DNA of 40,557 nucleotides from Treponema sp. (GCA_016290335.1 JAEETM010000030.1:1-40557); one strand, 5' to 3'; shown: positions 6,944 through 15,589, counted from the first letter of the stretch. Numbers and translations are program-made. The notes: a model not told the origin generated them from the letters alone.

Positions 6944-8245
6944 ATGGAAGATACACTTGAAGTTGGTAAAAAAATTAAAACTTTGTTTGGTGGAACGCTG
7001 ACTGTTGAAAAGTATTTGGCGGAAGGCGGTCAGGGAAGAGTTTTCCTTGTGAAGTACAAAGGTGAAAAGAAAGCGCTAAAGTGGTATAAGAATACTGGTT
7101 TAGGCAGAAAACCGGAAAAGTTTTATGATAATATAAAACAAAATATTATGCGCGGTACGCCAAGTGATGAGTTTCTTTGGCCGTTAGATATTACAGAATG
7201 GGTTGATGGGACATTTGGCTATGTAATGGATTTAAAACCCGAAGGTTATCACGAAATTACAGATTTTATGCTATGTAAGGTCAGATTCAAATCATATCGT
7301 ACAATTATTGATGCTGCATTAAAAATTGTTTCTGCTTTTAGAATTTTGCATAACCGTGGCTACAGTTATCAGGATTTGAACGATGGTAACTTTTTTATCA
7401 ATCCGGAGAATGGGAAAGTATTAATCTGTGATAATGATAATGTTGCGCCTGATGGCATGGAAACGGGCATTATCGGTAAGCCGCGCTACATGGCGCCTGA
7501 AATTGTATTGGGAAAAAGCAAACCTAACAGTCTTTCCGATAGATTTTCCATGTCTTTGATTCTTTACATCCTTTTTTGTTTGGATCATCCGCTGGAAGGG
7601 AAACGTTATTTAGTTCCGGCCTTAACGGCAGCTCTTCAGGAAAAGCTGTATGGAAGTGAACCGATTTTTATGATGGATCCTAATGATGATCGTAATCGTC
7701 CTCATAAAATTGTTCATAAAAATTCACGAATGGTTTGGCCGCAGTTACCTGATTATATTAGAGAAATTTTTATTAATGCATTCAGTAAAAAAGCATTTGA
7801 AAAACCTTCATCGCGTCCAAGAGAAATTGAATGGCTTAATGTATTTACGCGATTCAGAAGCGATATTGTTCCGTGTGTGTGCGGAAATGAAATATTTACA
7901 CAGCAAGGAGAATCAAGAACTTGTGAGGAATGTGGGCGAAAAACGGATGTGTCTTTTAAACTGGTATTAAGCAATTACAGTATACCCGCAATTCGTGATA
8001 CACGTATTTATCGATGCCAGCTTGGTGTATGTGATGAAACCGAAGCGCTGTCACCGATTGCCCGTGTATTGAAAAAGAAAAATGAGAATGCCTATGGAAT
8101 TAAAAATTTAACTGAGAAACGGTGGGACGCAGTTACAACTAAAGGCATTGCCAGAAAAGTTGCGCCGGAAGAAGTTATTCCACTAAAAGACGGCATTAAG
8201 TTCACCGTAGCAGGAGCAACAATTATTATTGAAGAAAATAAGTAA
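6944..8245 (+). CDS. Ser/Thr protein kinase with C-terminal zinc ribbon (TerY-P type)
   Basis: A 433-aa cytoplasmic kinase. The Gly-rich loop is LAEGGQGRVFLV (25-36), the ATP-binding Lys is in ALKWY (Lys-46), the catalytic loop is YQDLNDGN with Asp-144 and Asn-149, the metal-binding Asp-163 is in ICDND (in place of DFG), and APE is at 184-186. After the kinase domain come Cys-311, Cys-313, Cys-327 and Cys-330 (CVCG...CEECG), a zinc ribbon. The ATG at 6944 follows AGGAGATGAT. The VWA gene begins 19 bases on and a PP2C gene follows: the TerY-P triad known from comparative genomics, in which kinase and phosphatase probably set the phosphorylation state of a shared target. Confidence 0.88.
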   Translation: MEDTLEVGKKIKTLFGGTLTVEKYLAEGGQGRVFLVKYKGEKKALKWYKNTGLGRKPEKFYDNIKQNIMRGTPSDEFLWPLDITEWVDGTFGYVMDLKPEGYHEITDFMLCKVRFKSYRTIIDAALKIVSAFRILHNRGYSYQDLNDGNFFINPENGKVLICDNDNVAPDGMETGIIGKPRYMAPEIVLGKSKPNSLSDRFSMSLILYILFCLDHPLEGKRYLVPALTAALQEKLYGSEPIFMMDPNDDRNRPHKIVHKNSRMVWPQLPDYIREIFINAFSKKAFEKPSSRPREIEWLNVFTRFRSDIVPCVCGNEIFTQQGESRTCEECGRKTDVSFKLVLSNYSIPAIRDTRIYRCQLGVCDETEALSPIARVLKKKNENAYGIKNLTEKRWDAVTTKGIARKVAPEEVIPLKDGIKFTVAGATIIIEENK

Positions 8246-8264
8246 AAACGAGGAGGTTGTTGTT

Positions 8265-9056
8265 ATGCCAAGAACAAGTGATTTAAAAAAAACTACCCGT
8301 AAAGAATTACATGTTTTTTATATTCTGGATACGTCAGGCAGTATGGATGGTGCTCCCATAAGCGCGTTAAACCATGCGGTTGAAGAAACTACAGAAGCGT
8401 TAAGATCATTAGCGCAGAGCAATGGTGATGCGGATCTAAAAATTGCGGTTATGGAGTTCAATTCTGGCTGCAGATGGATTACCGTAAACGGGCCGGAAAC
8501 TGCAGAAGATTTTGAGTGGGAGTATTTAACAGCTGGAGGACAGACAGACATTGGCGCAGCGTTAAAAGAGTTAGACAGCAAGTTATCCCGCCATGCTTAT
8601 TTAAAGTCTATGGTAGGTGCGTTGATGCCGGTTATTATTTTTATGACAGATGGTTATGCTTCTGACGAGTATGCTGATGCGCTGGAACAGATACGCCAGA
8701 ACAAATGGTTTAAACATGGGACAAAAATAGGATTTGCAATTGGTGATGATCCTGATGAGGTAATGCTTGCTTCTGTTGTTGGCGATAAAGAAGCTGTTAT
8801 TAAGACAACGAATCTTGAAATATTTAAACGTCTTATGAAATTTGTTTCGGTGCGTGCGTCTATGCTTGCTTCTCAGTCTCATACTACAAAAACCGAAACC
8901 AGTGGCGACGCAATTGTTAAAGCGGCGAAAGAAGAACTGGGCTTGACTGACGATATAACACCTAATTTAAATGATGATCAGTATAATAAGGAACCAGTTA
9001 CAAACACAAAGGATGCTGATGACGAATACGAAGATGACGGAGCTTCGGATTGGTAA
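8265..9056 (+). CDS. VWA domain protein (TerY-like)
   Basis: A von Willebrand factor A protein of 263 aa with a complete metal-ion-dependent adhesion site: DTSGS (22-26), Thr-94 in GGQTDIG and Asp-129 in FMTDG. The first two-thirds form the VWA fold; the tail is acidic (DADDEYEDDGASDW). There is no signal peptide or membrane segment, so it acts in the cytoplasm, probably as the scaffold of a kinase-phosphatase complex as proposed for TerY-P triads. The ATG at 8265 follows GAGGAGGTTGTTGTT, and the upstream kinase stop lies 19 bases before. The PP2C gene starts 17 bases after its stop. Confidence 0.9.
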   Translation: MPRTSDLKKTTRKELHVFYILDTSGSMDGAPISALNHAVEETTEALRSLAQSNGDADLKIAVMEFNSGCRWITVNGPETAEDFEWEYLTAGGQTDIGAALKELDSKLSRHAYLKSMVGALMPVIIFMTDGYASDEYADALEQIRQNKWFKHGTKIGFAIGDDPDEVMLASVVGDKEAVIKTTNLEIFKRLMKFVSVRASMLASQSHTTKTETSGDAIVKAAKEELGLTDDITPNLNDDQYNKEPVTNTKDADDEYEDDGASDW

Positions 9057-9073
9057 TTTAAAAGGAGTAATGT

Positions 9074-10345
9074 GTGGGGCAGATGTTTACTTTTCACAAA
9101 AGTGTTATAGGACACGTTCATATATTGAAAGACATCCCATGTGAAGATTATTCTGCTTCATTCTCGGAGAAGAATGGCAGGTATCATATTGCCATTGTTG
9201 CGGATGGTCATGGTTCGGAGGAATGTTTCAGAAGCGCTTTCGGTTCAAAGGCAGCAGTAGATATTGCACTTGCCAAACTGAAAGATTTTGCAGAAGCTGT
9301 ACTGGAATCTCCGGGAACGGAAGAACGGTTCTATTGCGATATATTTACAAATCCGCGTTATCAAGCAATGACGATGCGCCAGTTAACTGACAGCATTATC
9401 AGTAGATGGCACGATTATGTGGAAGAAGACTATCAAAATAATCCGCCAACAGAGGATGAATTGCAAAAAACTGAGGAACATAGTAATAGAGAGGCCAATA
9501 ATGTTGCACAAATTTACGGAACAACGTTGATGGCCGCTCTTTGGTTACCGTGTTGTCTGCTTGTTGTCCATCAGGGGGATGGACGCTGTGACGTTTTTTA
9601 TGATGATGGGACAGTAGACCAACCGGTGCCTTGGGACAAACGTTGTGTAGATACGGCAGTTACGTCTTTGTGCGATGAAGATGCTTTAACAAGTATCCGG
9701 CATTGCGTATTAAACATAATAGATAAAAAAATTATAGCCTGTTATTTGGGTTCTGACGGTGTAGAGGATGCATACCGGGATACTTATGAAGCTGTAGATG
9801 GGAAAATGCATTCACTGATGGGTGGTGTGCATACCTTTTATAAGGACTTAACTTGCCAGCTTGGAACCAAGTCGCAGGAAGATTTTAATGTTTATCTTAC
9901 AGAAATGTTACCGAAATTCAGTGCTAATGGACGGTTTAGCCGTACAGGAAGCGGTGATGATATTTCTGTTGCCGGCATTGTTGACATAAAAGCTGTACGA
10001 AGACACATTGACCAATTCAAAGTGGATACTGAAATCTATGACCTGGAAGAACAGCTTTTCTGGAAAGAAGATGAGTTGCGTGGGAAAATGCGAAAGCATG
10101 GAATTTTGCATAAACGAATGGATGAAGCAAAAGCTGAGTTGGAAGTGGCCAAAGGAATAGTTAATGATACAGAGATGCAACCAAAAACATATATAACAAA
10201 AATAGTTGACTTAAAAATAAAAGCGGAAAAGTATCTTGAAGCAAAAAGTAAGTTTGAAGAATACGATGCTACATACATAAAAATTGAAGAAGAAAAAAAA
10301 CTGATTCAAGCTAAAATTGAAGAGATGCAGAAGCGGGATAACTAA
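9074..10345 (+). CDS. PP2C-type Ser/Thr phosphatase with C-terminal coiled coil
   Basis: A 423-aa PPM/PP2C metal-dependent phosphatase expected to reverse the neighbouring kinase. Motifs: metal-binding VADGHG (42-47), YGTTLMAALW, QGDGRCDVF, LGSDGVEDAY and SGDDISVAGI, which supply the conserved Asp residues. After about residue 325 the chain is Lys/Glu-rich with heptad character (LEEQLFWKEDEL..., AKAELEVAKG..., KIEEEKKLIQAKIEEM) and should form a coiled coil, perhaps the contact to partners. The GTG start at 9074 has AAAGGAG seven bases upstream; the ATG at 9083 is an alternative with poorer spacing. Confidence 0.88.
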   Translation: MGQMFTFHKSVIGHVHILKDIPCEDYSASFSEKNGRYHIAIVADGHGSEECFRSAFGSKAAVDIALAKLKDFAEAVLESPGTEERFYCDIFTNPRYQAMTMRQLTDSIISRWHDYVEEDYQNNPPTEDELQKTEEHSNREANNVAQIYGTTLMAALWLPCCLLVVHQGDGRCDVFYDDGTVDQPVPWDKRCVDTAVTSLCDEDALTSIRHCVLNIIDKKIIACYLGSDGVEDAYRDTYEAVDGKMHSLMGGVHTFYKDLTCQLGTKSQEDFNVYLTEMLPKFSANGRFSRTGSGDDISVAGIVDIKAVRRHIDQFKVDTEIYDLEEQLFWKEDELRGKMRKHGILHKRMDEAKAELEVAKGIVNDTEMQPKTYITKIVDLKIKAEKYLEAKSKFEEYDATYIKIEEEKKLIQAKIEEMQKRDN

Positions 10346-10397
10346 TATTTACTTGGTGACAAGACGTATATTATTGTGGCTTACTTTGGAGGTTTAG

Positions 10398-12299
10398 ATG
10401 AAATGTAACAAATGTGGTGCAGAATGGACGCTAAGTAACAGTACAAATCAATTGACGGATTGTCCTTTTTGTGGAGAAGAACTGGCAAAAGAAATGGATG
10501 ATTCGTTGCAAGAAGTATCCATGGCAACAGTTTTGAAGCGAATGGTTGACGAATTTGGTGTGAGTGTTATTTCTAATTCTGGTAAATGCATTTCGTTATT
10601 TAAAGATTTTGCACCAGGCCTGCAAAACGAGCAACGCTTGTTGAAAATGGCTTTACAGAATTTTGAGATTGGCACGTATTTTTTAAATTGTGCAGAGAAA
10701 GACAGAACCATGAATATCCATAAAGCGATTAATGCTATGGAAGGCATGGTTGCTGAAGAAGCTCAAAAAACTATTATTACTTCTTTTGTATACGCTTTTG
10801 GCTGGGATGAAATAGAGTTAAAGGATTATTTTAAAGAAAATAATATAGTAGTAGAAACTAAGGGCGTGCCAGAAGAAAAGAAAGAAATTAGAAATAAACA
10901 AGATAACATTGCTACCGATAATGATGCAGAGCAACTTTATCAAGAAGGTTTAAAGTATTACAATGCAAAGGATTATACAGAGGCATTGAAAAGATATAGC
11001 AAAGCAGCAACACAGGGGCATGCAGATGCGCAAAATTATTTAGGCGTTATGTATCAAAAAGGTTTTGGAGTAGAGCTGGATTATATAGAAGCGGTAAAAT
11101 GGTATTACAAGGCTGCTGAACAAGGTAATACTTGGGGTCAATGGAATTTAGGTATGATGTATTGTAATGGGCGTGGTGTAGAGAGGAATGACACGGAAGG
11201 AGTGAAATGGTTTAGAGAAGCAGCGGTACAAGGGCATGCAAATGCGCAATTTGATTTAGGTGCGATGTATTCTGAAGGACGTGGCGTAGCTAAGGATTAT
11301 GAGGAAGCGGTGAAATGGTATTACAAGGCTGCTGAACAGGGTAATGCAAATGCGCAATGTAATTTAGGTTGGATGTATTCTGAAGGACATGGCGTAGCGC
11401 AGGATTATACAGAAGCGGTGAAATGGTATTACAAGGCTGCTGAACAAGGAAATGCATATGCACAAAATAATTTAGGTATGATGTATTTAAATGGTCGTGG
11501 CGTAGCGCAGGATTATACAGAAGCGGTGAAATGGTTTCGCGAAGCAGCAATACAGGGCCATGCTGAAGCACAAACAAATTTGGGATGGCTTTGTTATTTA
11601 GGACGAGGTGTTGAACAAAATAATATAGATGCATTTAAATGGAGTACTATGGCAGCAGAACAAGGTAATGTGAACGCACAAAACAATTTAGGCCTTCTGT
11701 ATATGGAAGGCAGAGGCACAAACAAGAATTATGATAAAGCTATAGTTTTGTTTCGGAAAGCAGATGCGCAAGGTAATATTTACTCACCGTGGAATTTGGG
11801 TAGCATGTATGAAAATGGCTGGGGCGTAAAAAAGGATATCAAAATTGCGAAGCAATGGTATGAAAGAGCTGCGGCACGTGGTCATGCAGACGCAAAGAAA
11901 AAGCTGGAAGAACTAAATAAAAGCGGTTGCTTTATTACAACCGCAGTATGCGATTCCCTTAATAAACCCGATGACTGTGATGAATTGATGACCATGCGTT
12001 GGTACAGGGATAAGATTCAATCAGAAGACAAAGATATGGCAGTATTGATTCGGGAATATTATCGTGTTGCACCAATGGTAGTGAAGGAAATTAATCGTAG
12101 CACTGAAGCGAAAACTATTTATAAAGAAATATGGGAAAAATCTATATCTGGTATTTATCAAAACATAAAACAAAAGGAATACTGGAAAGCAGCATTACAA
12201 TACATGGATATGTTGATAGGATTATGCAAACAATATAATATTCCGCTTGCGCCAAGTATTAAAGAAACAATTGAAACGGTTCGTACAAGAAACAATTAG
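10398..12299 (+). CDS. Sel1-repeat protein with zinc ribbon and CFI-box C-terminus
   Basis: A 633-aa scaffold-type protein. Residues 1-30 form a zinc ribbon (Cys-3, Cys-6, Cys-22, Cys-25). Residues 40-145 are a helical region. Nine Sel1-like units of about 36 residues run from 177 to about 513 (typical unit: DYTEAVKWYYKAAEQGN then AQNNLGMMY, GRGV). Next is a CFITTAVC box followed by MRWYRDKI and VLIREYYRVAPMVV, the CFI-box C-terminal domain found on many zinc-ribbon or repeat proteins. The ATG follows TTTGGAGGTTTAG. It is the fourth gene of the run and fits a docking platform for the kinase/VWA/phosphatase set. Near-identical DNA repeats at 11300-11540 are coding repeats. Confidence 0.87.
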   Translation: MKCNKCGAEWTLSNSTNQLTDCPFCGEELAKEMDDSLQEVSMATVLKRMVDEFGVSVISNSGKCISLFKDFAPGLQNEQRLLKMALQNFEIGTYFLNCAEKDRTMNIHKAINAMEGMVAEEAQKTIITSFVYAFGWDEIELKDYFKENNIVVETKGVPEEKKEIRNKQDNIATDNDAEQLYQEGLKYYNAKDYTEALKRYSKAATQGHADAQNYLGVMYQKGFGVELDYIEAVKWYYKAAEQGNTWGQWNLGMMYCNGRGVERNDTEGVKWFREAAVQGHANAQFDLGAMYSEGRGVAKDYEEAVKWYYKAAEQGNANAQCNLGWMYSEGHGVAQDYTEAVKWYYKAAEQGNAYAQNNLGMMYLNGRGVAQDYTEAVKWFREAAIQGHAEAQTNLGWLCYLGRGVEQNNIDAFKWSTMAAEQGNVNAQNNLGLLYMEGRGTNKNYDKAIVLFRKADAQGNIYSPWNLGSMYENGWGVKKDIKIAKQWYERAAARGHADAKKKLEELNKSGCFITTAVCDSLNKPDDCDELMTMRWYRDKIQSEDKDMAVLIREYYRVAPMVVKEINRSTEAKTIYKEIWEKSISGIYQNIKQKEYWKAALQYMDMLIGLCKQYNIPLAPSIKETIETVRTRNN

Positions 12300-12334
12300 A
12301 CGGAAATAGTTGGTGTGAATGGCTTAAGCATATA

Positions 12335-13540
12335 ATGGAAATAGAATGGATAATGATAATAAAAATGGTGTTTTTTAATGAATCTTTCTCACAGAAAGCT
12401 GCAGAAAAAATTATTAAAACCTATGAAAGTGATTATATTTGCGGCAATATTACTGAAGAACTTTTCTTAAATAAGTATCAAGAAATGCATAAAGATGAAG
12501 TATTATCTAAAGATTGGTATACTGTAGATTGGTGGTGTTTTGCCAAACATGAAGGCGGGACTGCTGATCAATATAAAGAGATAATATTTGTTATTCTAAA
12601 AAACAAATTAAATAAATTAGATAGAGAAATAATTACTGATTTATATGATAAAGATAAAAAGATTTATTGCAAACAATTAGTATTCGAAAATGGTAAATTG
12701 AAGATTAGAAATTGGAAAAAGTTGAAAACACACTTATCTTCACGTGTTGAAAAAGAAATATTGATTGATGCTACGATTATAAAACACTGGTTAATGAACA
12801 AAAATTCATTCAAATGCAAGAAACGGAAATTAGAAGATGATATTATTGAATTAATTTATAAAGCACAAAAAACTGGAATAGAAAACAGTTTAGTAGAGAA
12901 AATAAAAGAAAAATTAATTAATATAGGATGCTTAAGGCGGTTAGAAGAGGGATACAAAAAAAGTGATAAAGAAACAGCAAAATGTATAAAATGGTTGAAA
13001 AGGCATGATAAATTAGAAGAGAAAGCTAGAAATATTTTGAAAATATACTATTGCTTTGAATATTTCAGCCTGTTTTATCCAGATTATTATAGAAGTGGTA
13101 TACGTCCAAATCTTGATTTAATAATTGCAGATGATACTGGAACACCAGTATATTATGAGATTAAATTTTTATATCCAAAAGAGCTTTATTATAATTTTAG
13201 AAATGAATACCATGAAGAATTTGTTGTTGAAATTCTTGATGACACATTAGAAGATGATGATAAACCTGTACCGGAGAATTTTTACTGGATGGAAGAGATA
13301 CAGTTCAGATTATCAAAAATATTTATAGAAAAAAATAAAATGAGGTCAATTCATGCAGTACTTGACAACAGTGCAATGACAAGAATACACATTTGTGATT
13401 ATTTAAAAATCAAAAAAGAAAAAAAGGAACAACTGTGTTGGAAGTGTATGGAAATTTCAAAACAAACGAAAGCTAAAGAAATAAAAATACCAAAACGTAA
13501 AATAGGCTTTTTAACAAATAAATATAAAAGTTGCTATTGA
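12335..13540 (+). CDS. Unknown protein with PD-(D/E)XK-like motif
   Basis: A 401-aa Lys- and Ile-rich protein, markedly more AT-rich than its neighbours. I do not recognise a family. Residues 259-277 read NLDLIIADDTGTPVYYEIK: an Asp (261) in a strand, a turn, then E-I-K (Glu-275, Lys-277). This is the spacing of PD-(D/E)XK nuclease cores. Elsewhere it is predicted helical; CWKCME near 368-373 may be half of a metal site. No clear ribosome site precedes the ATG at 12335, so an internal ATG (12353 or 12365) could be the true start. It follows the Sel1 gene by 35 bases and may be the effector of the locus; that role is inference. Confidence 0.65.
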   Translation: MEIEWIMIIKMVFFNESFSQKAAEKIIKTYESDYICGNITEELFLNKYQEMHKDEVLSKDWYTVDWWCFAKHEGGTADQYKEIIFVILKNKLNKLDREIITDLYDKDKKIYCKQLVFENGKLKIRNWKKLKTHLSSRVEKEILIDATIIKHWLMNKNSFKCKKRKLEDDIIELIYKAQKTGIENSLVEKIKEKLINIGCLRRLEEGYKKSDKETAKCIKWLKRHDKLEEKARNILKIYYCFEYFSLFYPDYYRSGIRPNLDLIIADDTGTPVYYEIKFLYPKELYYNFRNEYHEEFVVEILDDTLEDDDKPVPENFYWMEEIQFRLSKIFIEKNKMRSIHAVLDNSAMTRIHICDYLKIKKEKKEQLCWKCMEISKQTKAKEIKIPKRKIGFLTNKYKSCY

Positions 13541-13577
13541 GATAGGAGTTTTTGTTTTTGGGTATGTAAATAATCCT

Positions 13578-13703
13578 GTGGTTGACCCTCTTACGGCATT
13601 GTGGTCGGACCTATAACCAGTCTGTGGTCAGCCTATAAATTATCCTGTGGTCAGGCTATAAATTATTGTGGTTTGGCTATCAATAATCCTGTGGTTTCAG
13701 AGG
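13578..13703 (+). repeat. 23-nt tandem repeat array (six GTGGT units)
   Basis: GTGGT recurs at 13578, 13601, 13624, 13647, 13668 and 13691, at spacings of 23, 23, 23, 21 and 23 bases. The best units carry GTGGTC-GCCTATAAATTATCCT-like sequence; the first and last are diverged or partial. Too short and spacerless for CRISPR. The array lies between the stop of the PD-(D/E)XK gene and a terminator, between convergent genes. Iteron-like spacing suggests cooperative protein binding, or a repeated 3'-UTR element. Confidence 0.75.
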
Positions 13704-13735
13704 TAAAAAGCGAAGTTTCGCTTTTTACCTCTTTT
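13700..13735. terminator. Bidirectional terminator, perfect 15-bp stem
   Basis: GAGGTAAAAAGCGAA (13700-13714) and TTCGCTTTTTACCTC (13717-13731) are perfectly complementary around GT. TTTT follows on the plus strand. It separates the plus-strand kinase locus from the minus-strand regulator gene. Confidence 0.88.
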
Positions 13736-13763
13736 CCATTCATTCCCTAAAACTTGTATGTGT

Positions 13764-13945
13764 CGCACAAAAACAAAACTTCGGCCAAATAACAGTAACA
13801 GAGATTTTAACGAAAATACTTTTTAACAATTATTGGAGGATAACAGCTGAAAACGATAACCGTTAGTCTGCAAACTCCAAATAGTAATTGTGTAAGTTAG
13901 TTTGTAATTCTCTGGATGTTATTTGGGCCGAAGTTTTTTTGTGCC
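13764..13945. repeat. Long imperfect inverted repeat, about 180 bp (MITE-like)
   Basis: Left arm 13764-13803 (CGCACAAAAACAAAACTTCG...) and right arm 13910-13945 (...CCGAAGTTTTTTTGTGCC) are complementary with a few mismatches and single-base gaps; both contain AAATAACA and CAGAG or their complements. A second, weaker pair lies inside: CAATTATTGGAG near 13828 against the complement of CTCCAAATAGTAATTG near 13875. The whole could fold as one long hairpin. There is no gene inside. It may be a miniature transposable element or an RNA hairpin at the 3' end of the regulator gene. Confidence 0.6.
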
Positions 13946-13984
13946 CTGATTGGCAATTTGTTAAGAAGAAAAAATGAAGAGAGA

Positions 13985-15283
13985 TTAGTCGTCCGGATCT
14001 TCGTTGGTATCTTTTTCGGAAAAAACTGGTTTGTTCATTAAGTCCAGTTCGTATAAGAAAGGTTCGTAATCGTTTTCGTCAATGATCGTATCAAGCTTAA
14101 GATTTTGATGGTTATTAACCAGTTCCCAAAAGATGGGGGTAAAAGTTTCATCAAAAATATTCTTTAAATCATCTTTGATTTTTAGGTCGACATCATGCTT
14201 GGCCTGGTAGGTGCAAAAGTGCAAAGCTTTTGCATTCAATTTTTTAGCATTTTCCTTGTCTGGCGCTTCGACGTAATACAATTGGGTTTCTTTATCAAGC
14301 GAGCATTTAATATGAACTTTTTCCAAAAAAAACAATGCTTCGTTGAGATAATCAAGTTTAAAACCTGTCAGAACATTGACTGATACGCCTAATTTTAAGG
14401 CTAACCGTTTCAACATGTCAATGCTTGGTTGTGCGTTTTTTGTTTCGTAGCGGTTGTAGGTTTGCAGGCTCAGTCCCACTTCATCTGCCATTTCTGATTG
14501 GCTGAAGTGACAGCCTTCGCGCAATGCGCGAAGGCGTTCTGGGAATATTTCTGGTAAAATATCCCTTATTTCCACGCTCGAAATGGAATATTTTTCATCA
14601 TTCACATAATTCCGGAAAACGGTTGGATAGAATGCTGCATAAGTCTCGTTCAGCGCTGTTTTGATGATGGAATCTGTTCGCCGCTTGGCTTCGAACACGC
14701 AGATTTTGAGTTCAGCAGTAGAAAGCTTCGTTTCTACTATGTAATTAAGAAATTCATTTATATCGATTTTATTATCCTCGGATCTTTCTGGTCCGAAGAA
14801 AATACACAAGTCATCAGTTCGGCTATCTTTTACAGACAGTAAGGCATCAGCGGGACTCAATATATTATTTTCTTTGGAAAAACAGACAAAATATGGCAAG
14901 TCGTTCAGGTCCGGATGTCCGATTTCATCGTCGGTTTTATAACGGTACAAAATGTAGGCGTCTTCGTCTTCAACTTTTTTGAAGACGATACCTGATTTAT
15001 CCAAAATATCTGTCGCGATATTAATAGCAGCCGGTTTGTAACCTACCAATTCGTCTACAGTAATCTTTAATATGGAAGCCATTTTCTTTAAAGTTTCTAC
15101 ATCCGGCTCTGTGCCTATGCTTTCATATCGTCTGCATTTCTGAATGTCAATATGTAGCATTTCGGCAAATTCAGTCTGTTTGATCTTCAGCTTTTTGCGG
15201 AAAGCGCGCAGTCTTCCTGCAAAGTCTTTAGGGTAGGGATCCCGGATTTCTTCTATTTCCTTTATTTCAGTTCTTGTTGGCAT
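13985..15283 (-). CDS. Transcriptional regulator with two XRE-type HTH domains
   Basis: A 432-aa protein built as HTH-linker-HTH-linker. The first HTH (21-82) has FAGRLRAFRKKLKIKQTEFA and RRYESIGTEPDVETLKKMA; the second (248-308) has FPERLRALREGCHFSQSEMA and NRYETKNAQPSIDMLKRLA. The stretches after each HTH are also alike (DILDKSGIVFKKVEDEDAYILY against LFFLEKVHIKCSLDKETQLYYV), so the gene arose by internal duplication. One chain could thus bind DNA much as a dimer would. The ATG is preceded by AAGGAGGTA. It is divergent from the Clp operon, with 306 bases between starts, and is the natural candidate to regulate it. The acidic tail ends EKDTNEDPDD. Confidence 0.85.
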   Translation of the reverse strand: MPTRTEIKEIEEIRDPYPKDFAGRLRAFRKKLKIKQTEFAEMLHIDIQKCRRYESIGTEPDVETLKKMASILKITVDELVGYKPAAINIATDILDKSGIVFKKVEDEDAYILYRYKTDDEIGHPDLNDLPYFVCFSKENNILSPADALLSVKDSRTDDLCIFFGPERSEDNKIDINEFLNYIVETKLSTAELKICVFEAKRRTDSIIKTALNETYAAFYPTVFRNYVNDEKYSISSVEIRDILPEIFPERLRALREGCHFSQSEMADEVGLSLQTYNRYETKNAQPSIDMLKRLALKLGVSVNVLTGFKLDYLNEALFFLEKVHIKCSLDKETQLYYVEAPDKENAKKLNAKALHFCTYQAKHDVDLKIKDDLKNIFDETFTPIFWELVNNHQNLKLDTIIDENDYEPFLYELDLMNKPVFSEKDTNEDPDD

Positions 15284-15305
15284 GGTAAAGTACCTCCTTG
15301 TCTGT

Positions 15306-15333
15306 ATTATATCATGTAAAAAGAATAAGTAAA
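15306..15333 (-). promoter_or_regulatory. Promoter of the double-HTH regulator
   Basis: On the minus strand, TTTACT (complement of 15328-15333), a 16-base spacer and TATAAT (complement of 15306-15311) precede the regulator start at 15283. Confidence 0.65.
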
Positions 15334-15375
15334 GATAATTTTATAAAAAAAACTATAAAAAAAGGCTAAAAGGTG

Positions 15376-15407
15376 TTGACAAGGACATGGAATCATGCTA
15401 ATATAAT
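15376..15407 (+). promoter_or_regulatory. Promoter of the accessory Clp operon
   Basis: TTGACA at 15376-15381 is followed after 17 bases by TAATAT (15399-15404) with an upstream TGC, an extended -10; TATAAT at 15402-15407 is the alternative at 20 bases. Transcription would start around 15410-15415. Confidence 0.7.
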
Positions 15408-15409
15408 TT

Positions 15410-15589
15410 TCGATGATAATAAAATTCTATAAATATAGAATTTAACTATCGTTATTATACTAGATTGAACCTTGAAAACTGAAAAGAGCCTGGCGGGGAT
15501 TTCCCTGCCTACAGAAAGACCTCGCCGAAAGGTGGACACAGACAATCCGTTTTACCGATTCATTCAGTGAAGAGAAAGGATGCGATAGC
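15410..15589 (+). promoter_or_regulatory. Palindrome and structured leader of the Clp operon
   Basis: Just after the -10 lies a perfect 10-bp-arm palindrome, AAATTCTATA-AA-TATAGAATTT (15422-15443), well placed as a repressor operator or an RNA hairpin. Downstream, GGCGGGGA (15492-15499) pairs with TCCCTGCC (15502-15509), and ACCT/AGGT around 15519-15533 form a second small stem. With a leader of about 175 bases before the first start, either transcriptional or RNA-level control is plausible. Confidence 0.5.

Noticed and set aside
11080..11760. Direct DNA repeats of about 108 nt
   Set aside because: They keep the reading frame and encode Sel1-like units; they are protein repeats, not a DNA element.
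13578..13703. 23-nt repeats as a CRISPR array
   Set aside because: The repeats are head-to-tail with no unique spacers, and no cas genes are near.
15470..15485. ACCTTGAAAACTGAA, similar to rRNA spacer sequence in Firmicutes
   Set aside because: Only about 15 bases match from memory and no rRNA gene or tRNA is near; chance is possible.
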